Source: Pseudomonadota bacterium
GTDB taxonomy: Bacteria; Campylobacterota; Campylobacteria; Campylobacterales; Sulfurospirillaceae
Reading direction: 5' to 3'
Assembly (NCBI GenBank): GCA_017860615.1
Contig: JAGDMU010000006.1
Coordinates: 186,001 to 250,000, forward strand
Length of the DNA stretch: 64,000 nt
Made by a program: the position numbers and the translations under genes. Positions 1 through 8,798 of the stretch are shown here, piece after piece. The notes under the pieces were generated by a model. That model worked only from the letters and a program-made list of their open reading frames with translations. It did not search any database and was not told the origin of the DNA. How positions within the stretch are numbered: position 1 is the stretch's first letter; each line of letters begins with the position of its first letter.

Positions 1-1740
1 ATGTCGCACACTTTGATGAAGCTTTGAATTGTGTCTAGTCGCACACGCATCGTGAATGCAAAGCTCACGTTTGCCTTTTTTGATGTCCACCTCTGGAAGT
101 CCATAGGTGTCAAATACTTCCCACAACGAGATGGTCTTAATCATCGGCAAGTACTTTTCAAAGGTTGCTGCGCAACTTGAACAAGCGAGAATGAAGGTAG
201 GCTCATCCATCTCTTGCCATGTTTTATGAATTTTTTCGATACTCTCAGGCATCAAATCAAGCCTTCCCGCCCAATCCGCAGGAGCCCCGCAACAGCCCAA
301 GTAAAGCCCAACATCATTGTCGGCATCTTTGTTTTTAATCGCACCCACTAAATGCTTGTAAATATCCCCGATATACTCTGTATGTGTGGAACTCAGCTGA
401 CACCCTGGATAAAAAAGATACCCCGTTTTGCTTGATCCTTTATACAGTCCTCTCGCATATGCTGAAAAGGCAATGACAGGATAGTAAAAGAGGTTTTTAG
501 ACGCTTCTTTGCTCGGTTGTTTGCGAATCAGCGAAAAAGCATCGCTGTTGCTAAATTGCATATCTTTGAGAGCGAAATCATGCGCGGAAAGTGGCATTTT
601 TTTGCGCTCCACCATGCTTTGCCTTGTAGCGTGTATGATCTCTTTCATACCAATGCCTATAGGACATACCTCTTTACACAGCCCACACTCGGTACAGGAG
701 TTAATCATCAAATTGGCGCTGCGTGTGCCTAAAACAATGCGTTCGTTATGGTTAATACTTCGGATGTAGCTATCGGGCGTAATGTTAAAGCGTTGCATAT
801 GAACACACGCTTTAATACACTCAGTGCATTGGCATTTTAAGCATCGTTTGGCTTCTTGTATCGCTTCGTTTTCAGCGTAGTAAGCGGATGTTTTCTCAAC
901 GCTCTCTACGGGGGTAACATTGTCAGTTTTAAACTCTAGTTTCGTCTCAAAAACGCCTTCACGCTCCCTAGAAGCACTCATTGACGTTTTTGTGATGTAC
1001 CTATCAATAGAAACCGCTGCTCTTTTTCCTGAACTAGCCGAGAAAATAACCGAAGGATTTTGTGTTTGAAGTTTTCCACCCACAAAAAGCGCTGAATCAT
1101 CCACTTGGAGAGTTTGAGGATGGATCGTGTAGTGCTTACTCCATTCGCTTGTGCCCAAATAGAGGGCATCGTACTGTTGCAGATAGGTCTGTAGGGTTTG
1201 CTCAGTGACTTCCGTAGTGTAAACAACACTGATGCCTTTTTTCTCGATCGTGGAGAGTTCTTCTTCGATAAGTGAAGCTTCTAAACCCTCATGCGCCCAA
1301 AGACTTCCCCCTAAACGGTCTGTTTTCTCATAAATAGTAACTTTATAGCCCTTTTTATCGAGTTCAACCGCTGTTACACACCCACTAAGTCCCCCACCGA
1401 TAACGGCAACCGTACCTTTAGTCTTCGGCATAAGCAGTGGTTTTTTAGGAGGCATATAGCCCAAATCAATTACACTTTTTTCAAGTTCGCTAATGCGAAT
1501 GCTCCCACCACAATTTTCTCTCACACAGACCCTCTCGCAAGGATGGTCACAAATTTTTCCAATAAGCCTGCTAAAGGGTATTTTGTTTTCCATAACCTTA
1601 TACGCTTTAGCAAAATCACCTTTTTCTATCTCTGACACAAAGGCGATCACATCCATATGAACAGGACACGATGCCACACATGTGGGAGGTTCTGAATGAA
1701 TACACTGATTGCTAATATCCAATAATTTATCTAAATCCAT
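1..1740 (-). CDS. FeS/FAD pyridine-nucleotide oxidoreductase with C-terminal CCG (HdrB/GlpC-like) domain, 3' truncated by window edge
   Basis: The frame is open from an ATG at 1738-1740 to position 1 (580 codons) with no stop, so the C-terminus lies outside the window. Order seen: an N-terminal cysteine-rich segment like that of GltD-type proteins (SCPVHMDV, then CDHPCERVCVREN); a dinucleotide-binding motif (AVIGGGLSGCVTAVEL) with YEKTDRLGG; a cysteine segment CLKCQCTECIKAC; a ferredoxin-type site NSCTECGLCKEVCP; a CCG domain with PGCQLSSTHT and LGCCGAP; and the start of a second CCG-type motif (HDACATRH). Such fusions move electrons between NAD(P)H or a carrier and FeS clusters. It lies directly downstream of mop on the same strand (84-bp gap), so it may be the redox partner of the aldehyde oxidoreductase. 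That pairing is inference. Confidence 0.82.
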   Translation of the reverse strand, partial: MDLDKLLDISNQCIHSEPPTCVASCPVHMDVIAFVSEIEKGDFAKAYKVMENKIPFSRLIGKICDHPCERVCVRENCGGSIRISELEKSVIDLGYMPPKKPLLMPKTKGTVAVIGGGLSGCVTAVELDKKGYKVTIYEKTDRLGGSLWAHEGLEASLIEEELSTIEKKGISVVYTTEVTEQTLQTYLQQYDALYLGTSEWSKHYTIHPQTLQVDDSALFVGGKLQTQNPSVIFSASSGKRAAVSIDRYITKTSMSASREREGVFETKLEFKTDNVTPVESVEKTSAYYAENEAIQEAKRCLKCQCTECIKACVHMQRFNITPDSYIRSINHNERIVLGTRSANLMINSCTECGLCKEVCPIGIGMKEIIHATRQSMVERKKMPLSAHDFALKDMQFSNSDAFSLIRKQPSKEASKNLFYYPVIAFSAYARGLYKGSSKTGYLFYPGCQLSSTHTEYIGDIYKHLVGAIKNKDADNDVGLYLGCCGAPADWAGRLDLMPESIEKIHKTWQEMDEPTFILACSSCAATFEKYLPMIKTISLWEVFDTYGLPEVDIKKGKRELCIHDACATRHNSKLHQSVRH

Positions 1741-1778
1741 TCTTTCTCTCCTCTTTGATCACATAAAACAAAAGGATA

Positions 1779-1803
1779 CGTGAGATAAAAACCATATCTC
1801 ACG
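1779..1803 (-). terminator. Intercistronic hairpin between mop and the FeS/FAD gene
   Basis: A 9-bp perfect stem, CGTGAGATA at 1779-1787 pairing with TATCTCACG at 1795-1803, with a 7-nt loop. In the minus direction it is followed by a T-rich stretch interrupted by single bases (CCTTTTGTTTTATG). It could be a partial terminator that lowers expression of the downstream gene, or an mRNA 3'-stabilising stem. Only the sequence symmetry is seen. Confidence 0.5.
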
Positions 1804-1824
1804 CATCTTTGAGCTATCGCTACC

Positions 1825-4545
1825 TTAAGCCATAGCTGCTAAAACTTTCTCAGGGCGTGCTGGTAAGTGTGTTACTCTCGCACCGCACGCATTGTAAATC
1901 GCGTTAATAATCGCCGCATGTGGAGCGGCAAGAGGCATTTCACCTGCACCTGAAGCACCTAGTAAGCTGTTTGGTCTCTGGTATTCTGTGTAGATAAGAT
2001 CAAGATTATCTGGGACATCTTTGATTTTTGGAATACCACATCCTGTCAAGGTTGTGTGTTTTTTAAGATCATCAAAGTCCTCAGTAAGGGCTAAACCGAT
2101 ACCTTGAACAAGACCACCATACATTTGACCATCAACGACCAATTTATTGATGATCGTTCCAACATCAGATGCCAGTGTCATTTTTTCGACATTGGTTTTA
2201 CCTGTTTTGGTATCGACCTCAACTTCAGCGATACACACACCGTACATATACGCCGCAAATGGATTGCCTTGACCATGATCTGGCGGTGTGTCTGTACATG
2301 GCGCTGTCCATTTACCCATGTATTTAAGCTCTCTACCTTCTGCAACCATCTCTGCATAGGTTCGGTATGTTCCATCTGCTTTTTTCATCGCTTCAAGAAG
2401 ATTTCGACATGCCACAACGGTTGCATTACCTGTTACCACGTTGGAGCGACTTCCGCCTGCTGGTCCACTGTTTGGTGTTTTGGTCATATCGTTGAGTACT
2501 AAATCAATTTGTTCTGGTTTGAGATTGAGTGGTTTTAATGTTTCATGCGCAAAGGTTAACGTACCAACATCGGCACCTTGACCATGGTCTTCCCATGAGT
2601 TTCCTACCGCTACACCTGTTGGCGTAAGTTCAGCCCACGCTTCAGATGAGTCAGGACCATCTAAACCACAACCGTAGATATTGACAGAAACACCTACGCC
2701 GTATTTTTTATCGGGAGCTGCTTTTGCATTTTTAGCCGCAACTGTCTTTTTCGCCAATTCATAGACTGGTCGAGATTTATCAAACAGCTCTTCCAAACAG
2801 AAGACATCTGGAGAACAACCTGTTGGCGTTGTATCGCCTGGTCTGTAAATGTTTTTGTATCTAAAATCAAACGGATCCATACCGACTTTTTCAGCCAATT
2901 CATCGATAAGCACTTCGGATGGGAACATGATCTCAGGAGCACCATACCCACGGAATGCTGAACCCCAACCATGGTTGGTACAAACCGTACGTCCATTACC
3001 ACGAATGTTAGGGATCATATAACCAGCCCCACCAAATTGGAAACCACGTTGGGTTAACAAGTCACCAAATTCTGAGTAAGGACCATGGTCAACACTCCAA
3101 TCAGACTCTAACGCTAAGATTTTGCCCTCTTTATCGGCAGCCATTTTCATGGTTGTCCAGAAAGGTGAACGTTTACCTGTGTAGGTAATTTGCTGTTTCA
3201 TATTGAACTCAAGATAAACAGGTCTTCCTGTTGCAAGGGTTGCAACGCCTAAAAGTCCTTCCATCGTTGGGCTAAATTTATAACCAAAAGTAGCTCCCGT
3301 ATTGTTTTGGACGATAAAGACATCTTCTGCTTTCATACCCACACCCTCAGCGATCATCAACGCATGGAAGTGAAGCGCAATACTTTTTGAGTGAACAATG
3401 AGTTTTCCCTCATCATTGACATACGCAAAACCAACATCTGGCTCAAGTGGTAAGTGAGGTTGTCTTTGAGTATAGAAGCTATCTTCTACAACATAAGGCG
3501 CTTCTTTCATAATCGGGCTGGTCTCGGCACCTTTACTAATGTGGTTATGAAAGTAAACATTTGGAGTACCTGGGTGAATTTCAATGGCATCATCCGCCAT
3601 CGCATCTGGTGCGTTCATATACGCAGGTAACACTTCAAGTTCCACTTTCACTTTATCGACACCTGCATGAGCCGCTTTTTCATTCTCAGCTAAGACGATA
3701 GCAATTGCATCACCGTATTGGAATATTTTTTTATCATTTAAGATTGGTCTGTCAAGTCCATCACCTTTGTTAGTAGGGAAAGCCAAACCATTAATGCGGT
3801 TGGTTCCTTTAACATCTTTATAGGTAAGTACAGCCACAACGCCAGGGACTTTTTTAGCCTCTTCGGTATCAATTGATAGAATATTGGCATGAGAAACTTC
3901 AGCTTGTACAATTTTGGCATGAAGGGTGTTAGCAGGGAGTTTTAAACCTAAATCAGCACCAAAATCCCATGTTCCCATAACTTTTGCCATCGCAGAAGGG
4001 CGAATATACGATGAACCAACTAAGGATGCGCCTTCAGGAATTTTTTTCCAAAAATCTTTAACCGCTAATTCGCCTCTTATGATTTTTGCTGCATCCATAA
4101 CGGCATCAACCAAAGGTTTATAGCCTGTACAACGACAAAGGTTTTTATTTTTTTGGAACCAGTCTCTAACGTCTTCTCGTGTTGGGTTTGGATTTTGCTC
4201 AAGTAGAACTTTGGCAGAAACAATAAAACCAGGGGTACAATAACCGCATTGCGCCGCACCATAGACCATCCAAGCGACTTGAAGTGGGTGAAGTTTGTCT
4301 TTGGTTCCCACACCTTCAATCGTGATGATTTCATCATTGTCTTCCACTTTTTTCATCTTTGTAATACACGCACGAATCAGTTTACCATTATGAACAACCG
4401 TACATGTACCACACTCACCACTTCCACAGCCTACTTTCGTACCCGTAAGTCCCAGTTGTTTTCTGAGCACATCCGATAACTTCTCTTCTGCGTCTGCAAC
4501 CAAAGTTGTTTTGGCACCATTGATGATTATTGTTCTTTTTAACAT
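1825..4545 (-). CDS. mop: Aldehyde oxidoreductase, xanthine oxidase family, molybdenum [2Fe-2S] enzyme
   Basis: Oxidises aldehydes to carboxylic acids at a molybdopterin centre in the cytoplasm. The ATG at 4543-4545 is chosen because AGAGGTG lies just upstream; the frame runs 15 codons further 5' without a ribosome site. The 906-residue product matches the Desulfovibrio gigas MOP length (907, from memory). Cluster ligands fall at the same numbers as in that enzyme: C40, C45, C48, C60 for the plant-type cluster and C100, C103, C137, C139 (LCRCTGYKPL) for the second. The molybdenum domains carry FGYKFSPT, GSAFRGYGAPE, DHGQGADVG, and near the C-terminus GASGAGEMPLAAPHA, which holds the catalytic Glu. 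All domains are in one chain, unlike three-subunit relatives. A FeS/FAD protein follows and a two-component system is divergent. Confidence 0.95.
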   Translation of the reverse strand: MLKRTIIINGAKTTLVADAEEKLSDVLRKQLGLTGTKVGCGSGECGTCTVVHNGKLIRACITKMKKVEDNDEIITIEGVGTKDKLHPLQVAWMVYGAAQCGYCTPGFIVSAKVLLEQNPNPTREDVRDWFQKNKNLCRCTGYKPLVDAVMDAAKIIRGELAVKDFWKKIPEGASLVGSSYIRPSAMAKVMGTWDFGADLGLKLPANTLHAKIVQAEVSHANILSIDTEEAKKVPGVVAVLTYKDVKGTNRINGLAFPTNKGDGLDRPILNDKKIFQYGDAIAIVLAENEKAAHAGVDKVKVELEVLPAYMNAPDAMADDAIEIHPGTPNVYFHNHISKGAETSPIMKEAPYVVEDSFYTQRQPHLPLEPDVGFAYVNDEGKLIVHSKSIALHFHALMIAEGVGMKAEDVFIVQNNTGATFGYKFSPTMEGLLGVATLATGRPVYLEFNMKQQITYTGKRSPFWTTMKMAADKEGKILALESDWSVDHGPYSEFGDLLTQRGFQFGGAGYMIPNIRGNGRTVCTNHGWGSAFRGYGAPEIMFPSEVLIDELAEKVGMDPFDFRYKNIYRPGDTTPTGCSPDVFCLEELFDKSRPVYELAKKTVAAKNAKAAPDKKYGVGVSVNIYGCGLDGPDSSEAWAELTPTGVAVGNSWEDHGQGADVGTLTFAHETLKPLNLKPEQIDLVLNDMTKTPNSGPAGGSRSNVVTGNATVVACRNLLEAMKKADGTYRTYAEMVAEGRELKYMGKWTAPCTDTPPDHGQGNPFAAYMYGVCIAEVEVDTKTGKTNVEKMTLASDVGTIINKLVVDGQMYGGLVQGIGLALTEDFDDLKKHTTLTGCGIPKIKDVPDNLDLIYTEYQRPNSLLGASGAGEMPLAAPHAAIINAIYNACGARVTHLPARPEKVLAAMA

Positions 4546-5007
4546 GTTTTCACCTCTATAAATATAGTATTTGCACTCTCTTACATGCAAGATATATGCA
4601 AAAAAAGCATATCTATCTACATAAGCTTTCTGAAAAACTCATTTTGGATATATGCATTATGTAAATTTTGCATATTACTCAACATAAATCATCAAAAAAC
4701 TCACCAATTACAACCCACCATGAAAAGCACCTACACATTAGTATTATTCATGTTTTATAGAATCTTTATTTGGCCTCCCATAACTTATGTATTTTTTTAT
4801 TTTAATCTCTACGAAAGATAATATAGTATGAATGTAGCATGAGTATAGCAAAAGCTGGTATTTCGAGACCTCATCATAAAAAAACAGGGCAATGTGTGAT
4901 ATGGTTACACGCTAAACTTTATTGATTTTCCTTTATTTTTAACGATTTTTTTACAAGTTTCTATGTGATATCCTTACGTTATAGCCTCAAGATGGGAGAT
5001 GCCTTTT
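4546..5007. promoter_or_regulatory. Divergent regulatory region between mop and the FIST sensor kinase
   Basis: About 460 bp without a convincing gene; the short plus-strand frame at 4585-4821 has no ribosome site and low-complexity translation. It holds two related dyads: GATATATGC at 4591-4599 with GCATATC at 4607-4613, and GATATATGC at 4647-4655 with GCATAT at 4670-4675. The two left half-sites start 56 bp apart. This is the natural place for binding sites of the response regulator encoded at 6894-7562, but that link is inference. The rest is AT-rich. Confidence 0.55.
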
Positions 5008-6897
5008 ATGAGAACTTACAACTTTTGTTATGAAATAGGCACATTGCAAGAAATCATTGATTTTTCGCTGTTTGAACGTGAAAAAAATGTTTTAGTACAG
5101 ATCTTTTGCGGTCAAGATAAAGGGGTATTAACGTATCTAAGTGAGGTTATCTTACGCCACATCCCCGATGCCATTTGTATTGGAACCACAACCGATGGTG
5201 AAATATACGGTGATTCTATCACCACATCACGAACCGTTATCTCCATAAGCATCTTTGAGCATACTTTCATCAAAACAGCCTATGTACAGGATGAAAATTC
5301 GTTTCAATGCGGTGTTAAACTAGCATCCGATTTAATGACACCAAACACAAAGTTACTCATTCTTTTTTCAGATGGTACCCGTATGAATGCCGAAGAGTTT
5401 TTACACGGCGTTGAGTCTTTCAATGCAACCATTCCTATTTGTGGAGGCATGGCTGGAGACAATGGAAGGTTTGAGCAAACCTATATCTCATCGCAAAACA
5501 CCATCTTAGGAGAAGGTGTCGTTGGGGTCTCTTTAAATTCCGATATACTCCAAGTAGCAACAGATTATAAATTTGATTGGAAACCTGTAGGGCTTAAACA
5601 TACCATCACTAAGGTTAACAACAATAGAGTCTATATGATAGACGATATGAAAGCTGCCTTCTTTTACGATAAATACCTCGGTAGCAATTTTTCTCGAACA
5701 GAATTTCCCCTCATCCTTGAAAAAAATGGCGTTATCATGGCAAGAGCTGTCATTGGAAAACATGAAGATGGCAGTTTAAGTTTCAGTGGTAACTTAGAAG
5801 AAGGCGACCACGTACGCATTGGTTTTGGGGATGCCGAATCGTTGATAAAAGACCCCATAGAAGTCTTAAAAAACTTACACACAATCGACATCGAAACATT
5901 TTATATCTACTCTTGTATGGCACGCAGAAGGTTTATGCCATTTTTAATCAAACTTGGCATTGGCTCTTTTTCCAAAACAGCTCCATGTTCAGGTTTTTTT
6001 ACCTATTCTGAGTTTTACCATCACAACGGACACAATAAACTCCTCAATCAAACCCTTACCGTTGTTGCCTTAAGTGAATCATCCAAAAAAGCATGTACGT
6101 TAACATCTTTCAACAAAGAAGAAACAAAGAAAAACACCTTCTATTCTAAAACGATTGAATCCTTAACCCATTTGATTGAACAAAGCGCACGTGATTATGA
6201 CAAACAGTCTAAACGCCTAGAAAAGCAGATGAACTACTCAAACGCGCTTTTGAGCTCTCACAAGCAATTCTTACGTTATACAGTGCATGAGATGAATACA
6301 CCGCTCAGTGTTATCATGAGCAATATAGAACTGCATGAGATGGAATTTGGCAAAAGCGTTTATTTGGAAAATATCGAAGTTGCGGTTAAAAGCATTTTTT
6401 CCATGTACGATGATTTGAGTTATTTGGTGAAAAAAGATCATATTGCCTATTTGAAACAAAAAATTGACTTAGTCGATTACATCCGTAGTCGCATCGATTT
6501 TTTTGCGCAAGTTGCAAATAAAGCCAAATCCCAATTTATCTTTGAAACCAATTCCAATGAGATCTTCATCTCCTTTAATGAGACAAAATTACAACGCATC
6601 ATCGACAACAACCTCACCAACGCGATCAAATATACGTTTGAAAATGAAAAAATCATTGTTTCGTTAACCAAAGAGAACGATAGCTGTCATTTTTGCATAG
6701 CATCCCATTCACGAAAAATTCAAAAGCCCGAAAAAATCTTTGAAGAATTTTACCGCGAAGAAGAAGCACAAGATGGCTTTGGACTCGGACTCAATCTTGT
6801 TAAAAGAATCTGTAAGGAAGAAAACGTGAAAATTATACTGCATTCAGATGACAACACAACATCCTTTTCGTATCAATTTAAGGTGCTAAACGCATGA
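5008..6897 (+). CDS. Soluble sensor histidine kinase with N-terminal FIST domain
   Basis: The first in-frame ATG (4999) abuts the GGGAG at 4994-4998, so the ATG at 5008 (MRTYNFCYEIG), nine bases from that site, is the better start, giving 629 residues. Residues about 25-360 fit FIST_N plus FIST_C, a sensory module proposed to bind small ligands such as amino acids (GTTTDGEIYGD, LFSDGTRMNAEEF, CGGMAGDNG). The kinase core follows: an H-box with RYTVHEMNTPLSVI (His near residue 427), an N-box with IIDNNLTNAIKYT, and a G-box with DGFGLGLNLVKRI. No membrane segment is visible, so sensing is cytoplasmic. It overlaps the downstream response regulator by 4 bp (ATGA), and so is probably its cognate kinase. 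It is divergent from mop; aldehyde or carboxylate sensing is speculative. Confidence 0.88.
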   Translation: MRTYNFCYEIGTLQEIIDFSLFEREKNVLVQIFCGQDKGVLTYLSEVILRHIPDAICIGTTTDGEIYGDSITTSRTVISISIFEHTFIKTAYVQDENSFQCGVKLASDLMTPNTKLLILFSDGTRMNAEEFLHGVESFNATIPICGGMAGDNGRFEQTYISSQNTILGEGVVGVSLNSDILQVATDYKFDWKPVGLKHTITKVNNNRVYMIDDMKAAFFYDKYLGSNFSRTEFPLILEKNGVIMARAVIGKHEDGSLSFSGNLEEGDHVRIGFGDAESLIKDPIEVLKNLHTIDIETFYIYSCMARRRFMPFLIKLGIGSFSKTAPCSGFFTYSEFYHHNGHNKLLNQTLTVVALSESSKKACTLTSFNKEETKKNTFYSKTIESLTHLIEQSARDYDKQSKRLEKQMNYSNALLSSHKQFLRYTVHEMNTPLSVIMSNIELHEMEFGKSVYLENIEVAVKSIFSMYDDLSYLVKKDHIAYLKQKIDLVDYIRSRIDFFAQVANKAKSQFIFETNSNEIFISFNETKLQRIIDNNLTNAIKYTFENEKIIVSLTKENDSCHFCIASHSRKIQKPEKIFEEFYREEEAQDGFGLGLNLVKRICKEENVKIILHSDDNTTSFSYQFKVLNA

Positions 6898-7562
6898 AAA
6901 TTTTACTCTTAGAAGATGACATTCTTCTCAATGAATCCATCACAAAATACCTCACAACCGTTGGTCACGCCATCACTTCCGTCAGAGATGGCAATGTATG
7001 CTTAGAAATCTTAGAAAAAGAAAAATTTGATTTGCTCATCTTTGATATCAATGTACCCAACATTGATGGATTAACAATTTTAGAAACATTGCACACCCAA
7101 AAAAAAATAATACCCGTCATTTTTATCTCCACCCTCATAGACATCGAAGATATATCACGAGCGTTCGAGCTTGGATGCTATGACTACTTGAAAAAACCAT
7201 TTCATCTCAAAGAACTGGGCATCCGAATTGATCGCATTTCAAAAACCGCTAAAAAAGAGATGCATCACAAAGTACTCTCCACTTCTTATAGTTTTAATAG
7301 TGAAAATATGACACTTTATTTTCATGAAGAACCGCAAGTGCTCTCAAAACGCCAACTGCAAATCATAGAATTTCTTACGCATAACCGAGGCTTTGTCTGT
7401 AGTTATGATATGTTTAGAGAAAGTGTCTGGAGTGATTGTGATATGGACGTAGATGACGCAACCATTCGAACAGAAGTCAATCGCCTCAAAAATCATTTGA
7501 AAGAAGATTTTATTGTCAATATTAGAGGCATTGGGTATATCATAAAAACGCCTTGTCTTTAG
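6894..7562 (+). CDS. OmpR-family response regulator
   Basis: Receiver domain in residues 1-115 with acidic residues LEDD (7-9), phospho-acceptor D51 in FDINVPNIDG, and the conserved Lys in YLKKPF (K101). The C-terminal half is a winged-helix DNA-binding domain (LSKRQLQIIEFL, IRTEVNRLKNHL, IRGIGYII). At 222 residues it has the family's usual length. It is translationally coupled to the FIST kinase by an ATGA overlap. Its stop overlaps the stop of the convergent deaminase gene by 4 bp, so no separate terminator fits between them. Likely targets are mop and its own operon through the dyads in 4591-4675; this is inference from position. Confidence 0.92.
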   Translation: MKILLLEDDILLNESITKYLTTVGHAITSVRDGNVCLEILEKEKFDLLIFDINVPNIDGLTILETLHTQKKIIPVIFISTLIDIEDISRAFELGCYDYLKKPFHLKELGIRIDRISKTAKKEMHHKVLSTSYSFNSENMTLYFHEEPQVLSKRQLQIIEFLTHNRGFVCSYDMFRESVWSDCDMDVDDATIRTEVNRLKNHLKEDFIVNIRGIGYIIKTPCL

Positions 7563-7996
7563 ACACCAATATCTTCATTCCACAGTTCTGGATTGTTTTC
7601 TATAAAAGATTCCATCAATTGACGGCATTGGGTGTTGTTAAGGACTTCAACTTCAACCCCTCTTGATTTTACGTACGCTTCTGGTCCACAAAAGGTTTGG
7701 TTTTCACCAATCACCACTTTTGGGATACCATACAGTAAAACAGCACCACTGCACATATCGCAAGGAGACAACGTAGAGTAGAGAGTGGCTCTTTGATAAT
7801 CACGTGCGCTCAGTCGTCCAGCATTTTCCAAACAGTCCATCTCAGCGTGCAAGATAGCACTTCCTTTTTGCACCCTACGATTATGCCCACGCCCAACGAT
7901 TTTACCGTCTATCACCAGCACCGAACCTATGGGTATACCACCCTCATCCAAACCCTTTTGGGCTTCTTCTATGGCTGCTTCTAAAAACGTATCCAT
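7559..7996 (-). CDS. Cytosine deaminase, fungal FCY1-type zinc enzyme
   Basis: 145 residues of the cytidine/deoxycytidylate deaminase fold. Zinc and catalytic residues: H50 and E52 (HAEMDCLEN), C79 and C82 (SPCDMC). The resemblance to yeast Fcy1 is unusually close across the chain: GHNRRVQKGSAILH, ENAGRL, TLYSTLSPCDMCSGA, YGIPKVVIGEN, SRGVEVEV and a C-terminal ENNPELWNEDIG. That points to free cytosine as substrate, giving uracil, rather than tRNA adenosine or guanine. The enzyme is unrelated to Escherichia coli CodA. The start ATG follows a purine-rich AAAGGGGGGAAGAGG. Its last codons overlap the response-regulator stop. Confidence 0.88.
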   Translation of the reverse strand: MDTFLEAAIEEAQKGLDEGGIPIGSVLVIDGKIVGRGHNRRVQKGSAILHAEMDCLENAGRLSARDYQRATLYSTLSPCDMCSGAVLLYGIPKVVIGENQTFCGPEAYVKSRGVEVEVLNNTQCRQLMESFIENNPELWNEDIGV

Positions 7997-8155
7997 CCTC
8001 TTCCCCCCTTTTGTTATCTAAGACTACTTTGTATTATAGCTTACTCTGTTTTATGATAGAGAAACGAAATGTTTAAGCGTTAATATTGGCTATTTTAAAG
8101 GGGAAAATGAGAACAGGCTACTTTTTATTTTACATGTAAAAGAAAAAACGCTCTT

Positions 8156-8680
8156 TTATCCCCACATTGAATTTAAAGAGACTTTTTCGGCATGAATATC
8201 AGTTGGACGATTCTCTCGTATATTTTCCAATACTTGCAATGCGTCAATCTTCGTCGCTAAAATATTGGCTTGCGTCGCTTGATTATCACCAAGTTTTGAC
8301 TGCATATCTTTGTATAGTGACAACAAATCAACGGTTTGATTACTGTCTATTTTTGTATCTGTTAAATGAAGCGATTGAGACAAATCGTTGTAGCTTAGTT
8401 TCATTTTTTCAGCATCAGAATTTTGCAAAAATCCCTCTTGCGTTAGCGTATCCGCCATTGCAGACAAATCGTCTTCACTCATATTGCTAGGATCATACGT
8501 TTGCGCCAATGCCTGCATAAACCCATACGTTGATGTCGGTTTCAACGATTCGCTTGATGCATCATAAGCATATCCATAATACGCAATATGCTCGACGCCT
8601 GTTTGAGGGTCAGTCACCCTAACACTTTTAGACGGTGTACCATATGAAGCAGCAATGGCGTTGGTTGAAGAACTAATCAT
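8156..8680 (-). CDS. Hypothetical protein of 174 residues
   Basis: The start at 8680 (MISSSTNAIAAS) is chosen because AGGAGT lies 7 bases upstream; an earlier in-frame ATG at 8713 lacks such a site. I do not recognise the family. The product is polar, rich in Ser, Thr, Asp and Gln, has no signal peptide or membrane helix, and looks helical in its C-terminal half. The stretch VTDPQTGVEHIAYYG near the N-terminus and the general composition recall small secreted or flagellum-associated proteins, but no motif supports a function. It stands alone on the minus strand between the deaminase and the DUF2339 gene. Confidence 0.7.
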   Translation of the reverse strand: MISSSTNAIAASYGTPSKSVRVTDPQTGVEHIAYYGYAYDASSESLKPTSTYGFMQALAQTYDPSNMSEDDLSAMADTLTQEGFLQNSDAEKMKLSYNDLSQSLHLTDTKIDSNQTVDLLSLYKDMQSKLGDNQATQANILATKIDALQVLENIRENRPTDIHAEKVSLNSMWG

Positions 8681-8739
8681 GCTATGACTCCTGCTTTTTA
8701 GTAAAAAAAGCAAAATTTATTCCTAGCATATATAGAGTA

Positions 8740-8798
8740 TGTAAAAACCTCAACTACCGCCTCAGTCGTTTTTTTGTAAAGTACGTTGATATAAAAGC
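8740..8798 (-). pseudogene. Decayed copy of the sirtuin 3' end, directly after DUF2339
   Basis: Plus-strand positions 8754-8795 match 11743-11784, inside the sirtuin gene, at 35 of 42 bases by eye. A further 11-bp match (GTAAAAACCTC, 8741-8751) lies beyond an apparent 24-bp deletion. Read on the minus strand, the remnant gives FYINVLYKKTTEAVVEV, against VYSKVLYKKATEAIDEI in the intact sirtuin. It starts right after the DUF2339 stop codon. It has no start and is far too short to function. DUF2339 and its upstream gap therefore lie between direct repeats of the sirtuin C-terminus. Confidence 0.75.

Noticed and set aside
2104-2502. Long antisense frames inside mop (and likewise in metH, cca, leuB and the RND gene)
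   Set aside because: They lie opposite clear conserved genes, lack start signals and have translations with no recognisable domain.
4585-4821. 78-codon plus-strand open frame upstream of the FIST kinase
   Set aside because: No ribosome site, low-complexity hydrophobic translation and overlap with the AT-rich promoter region.
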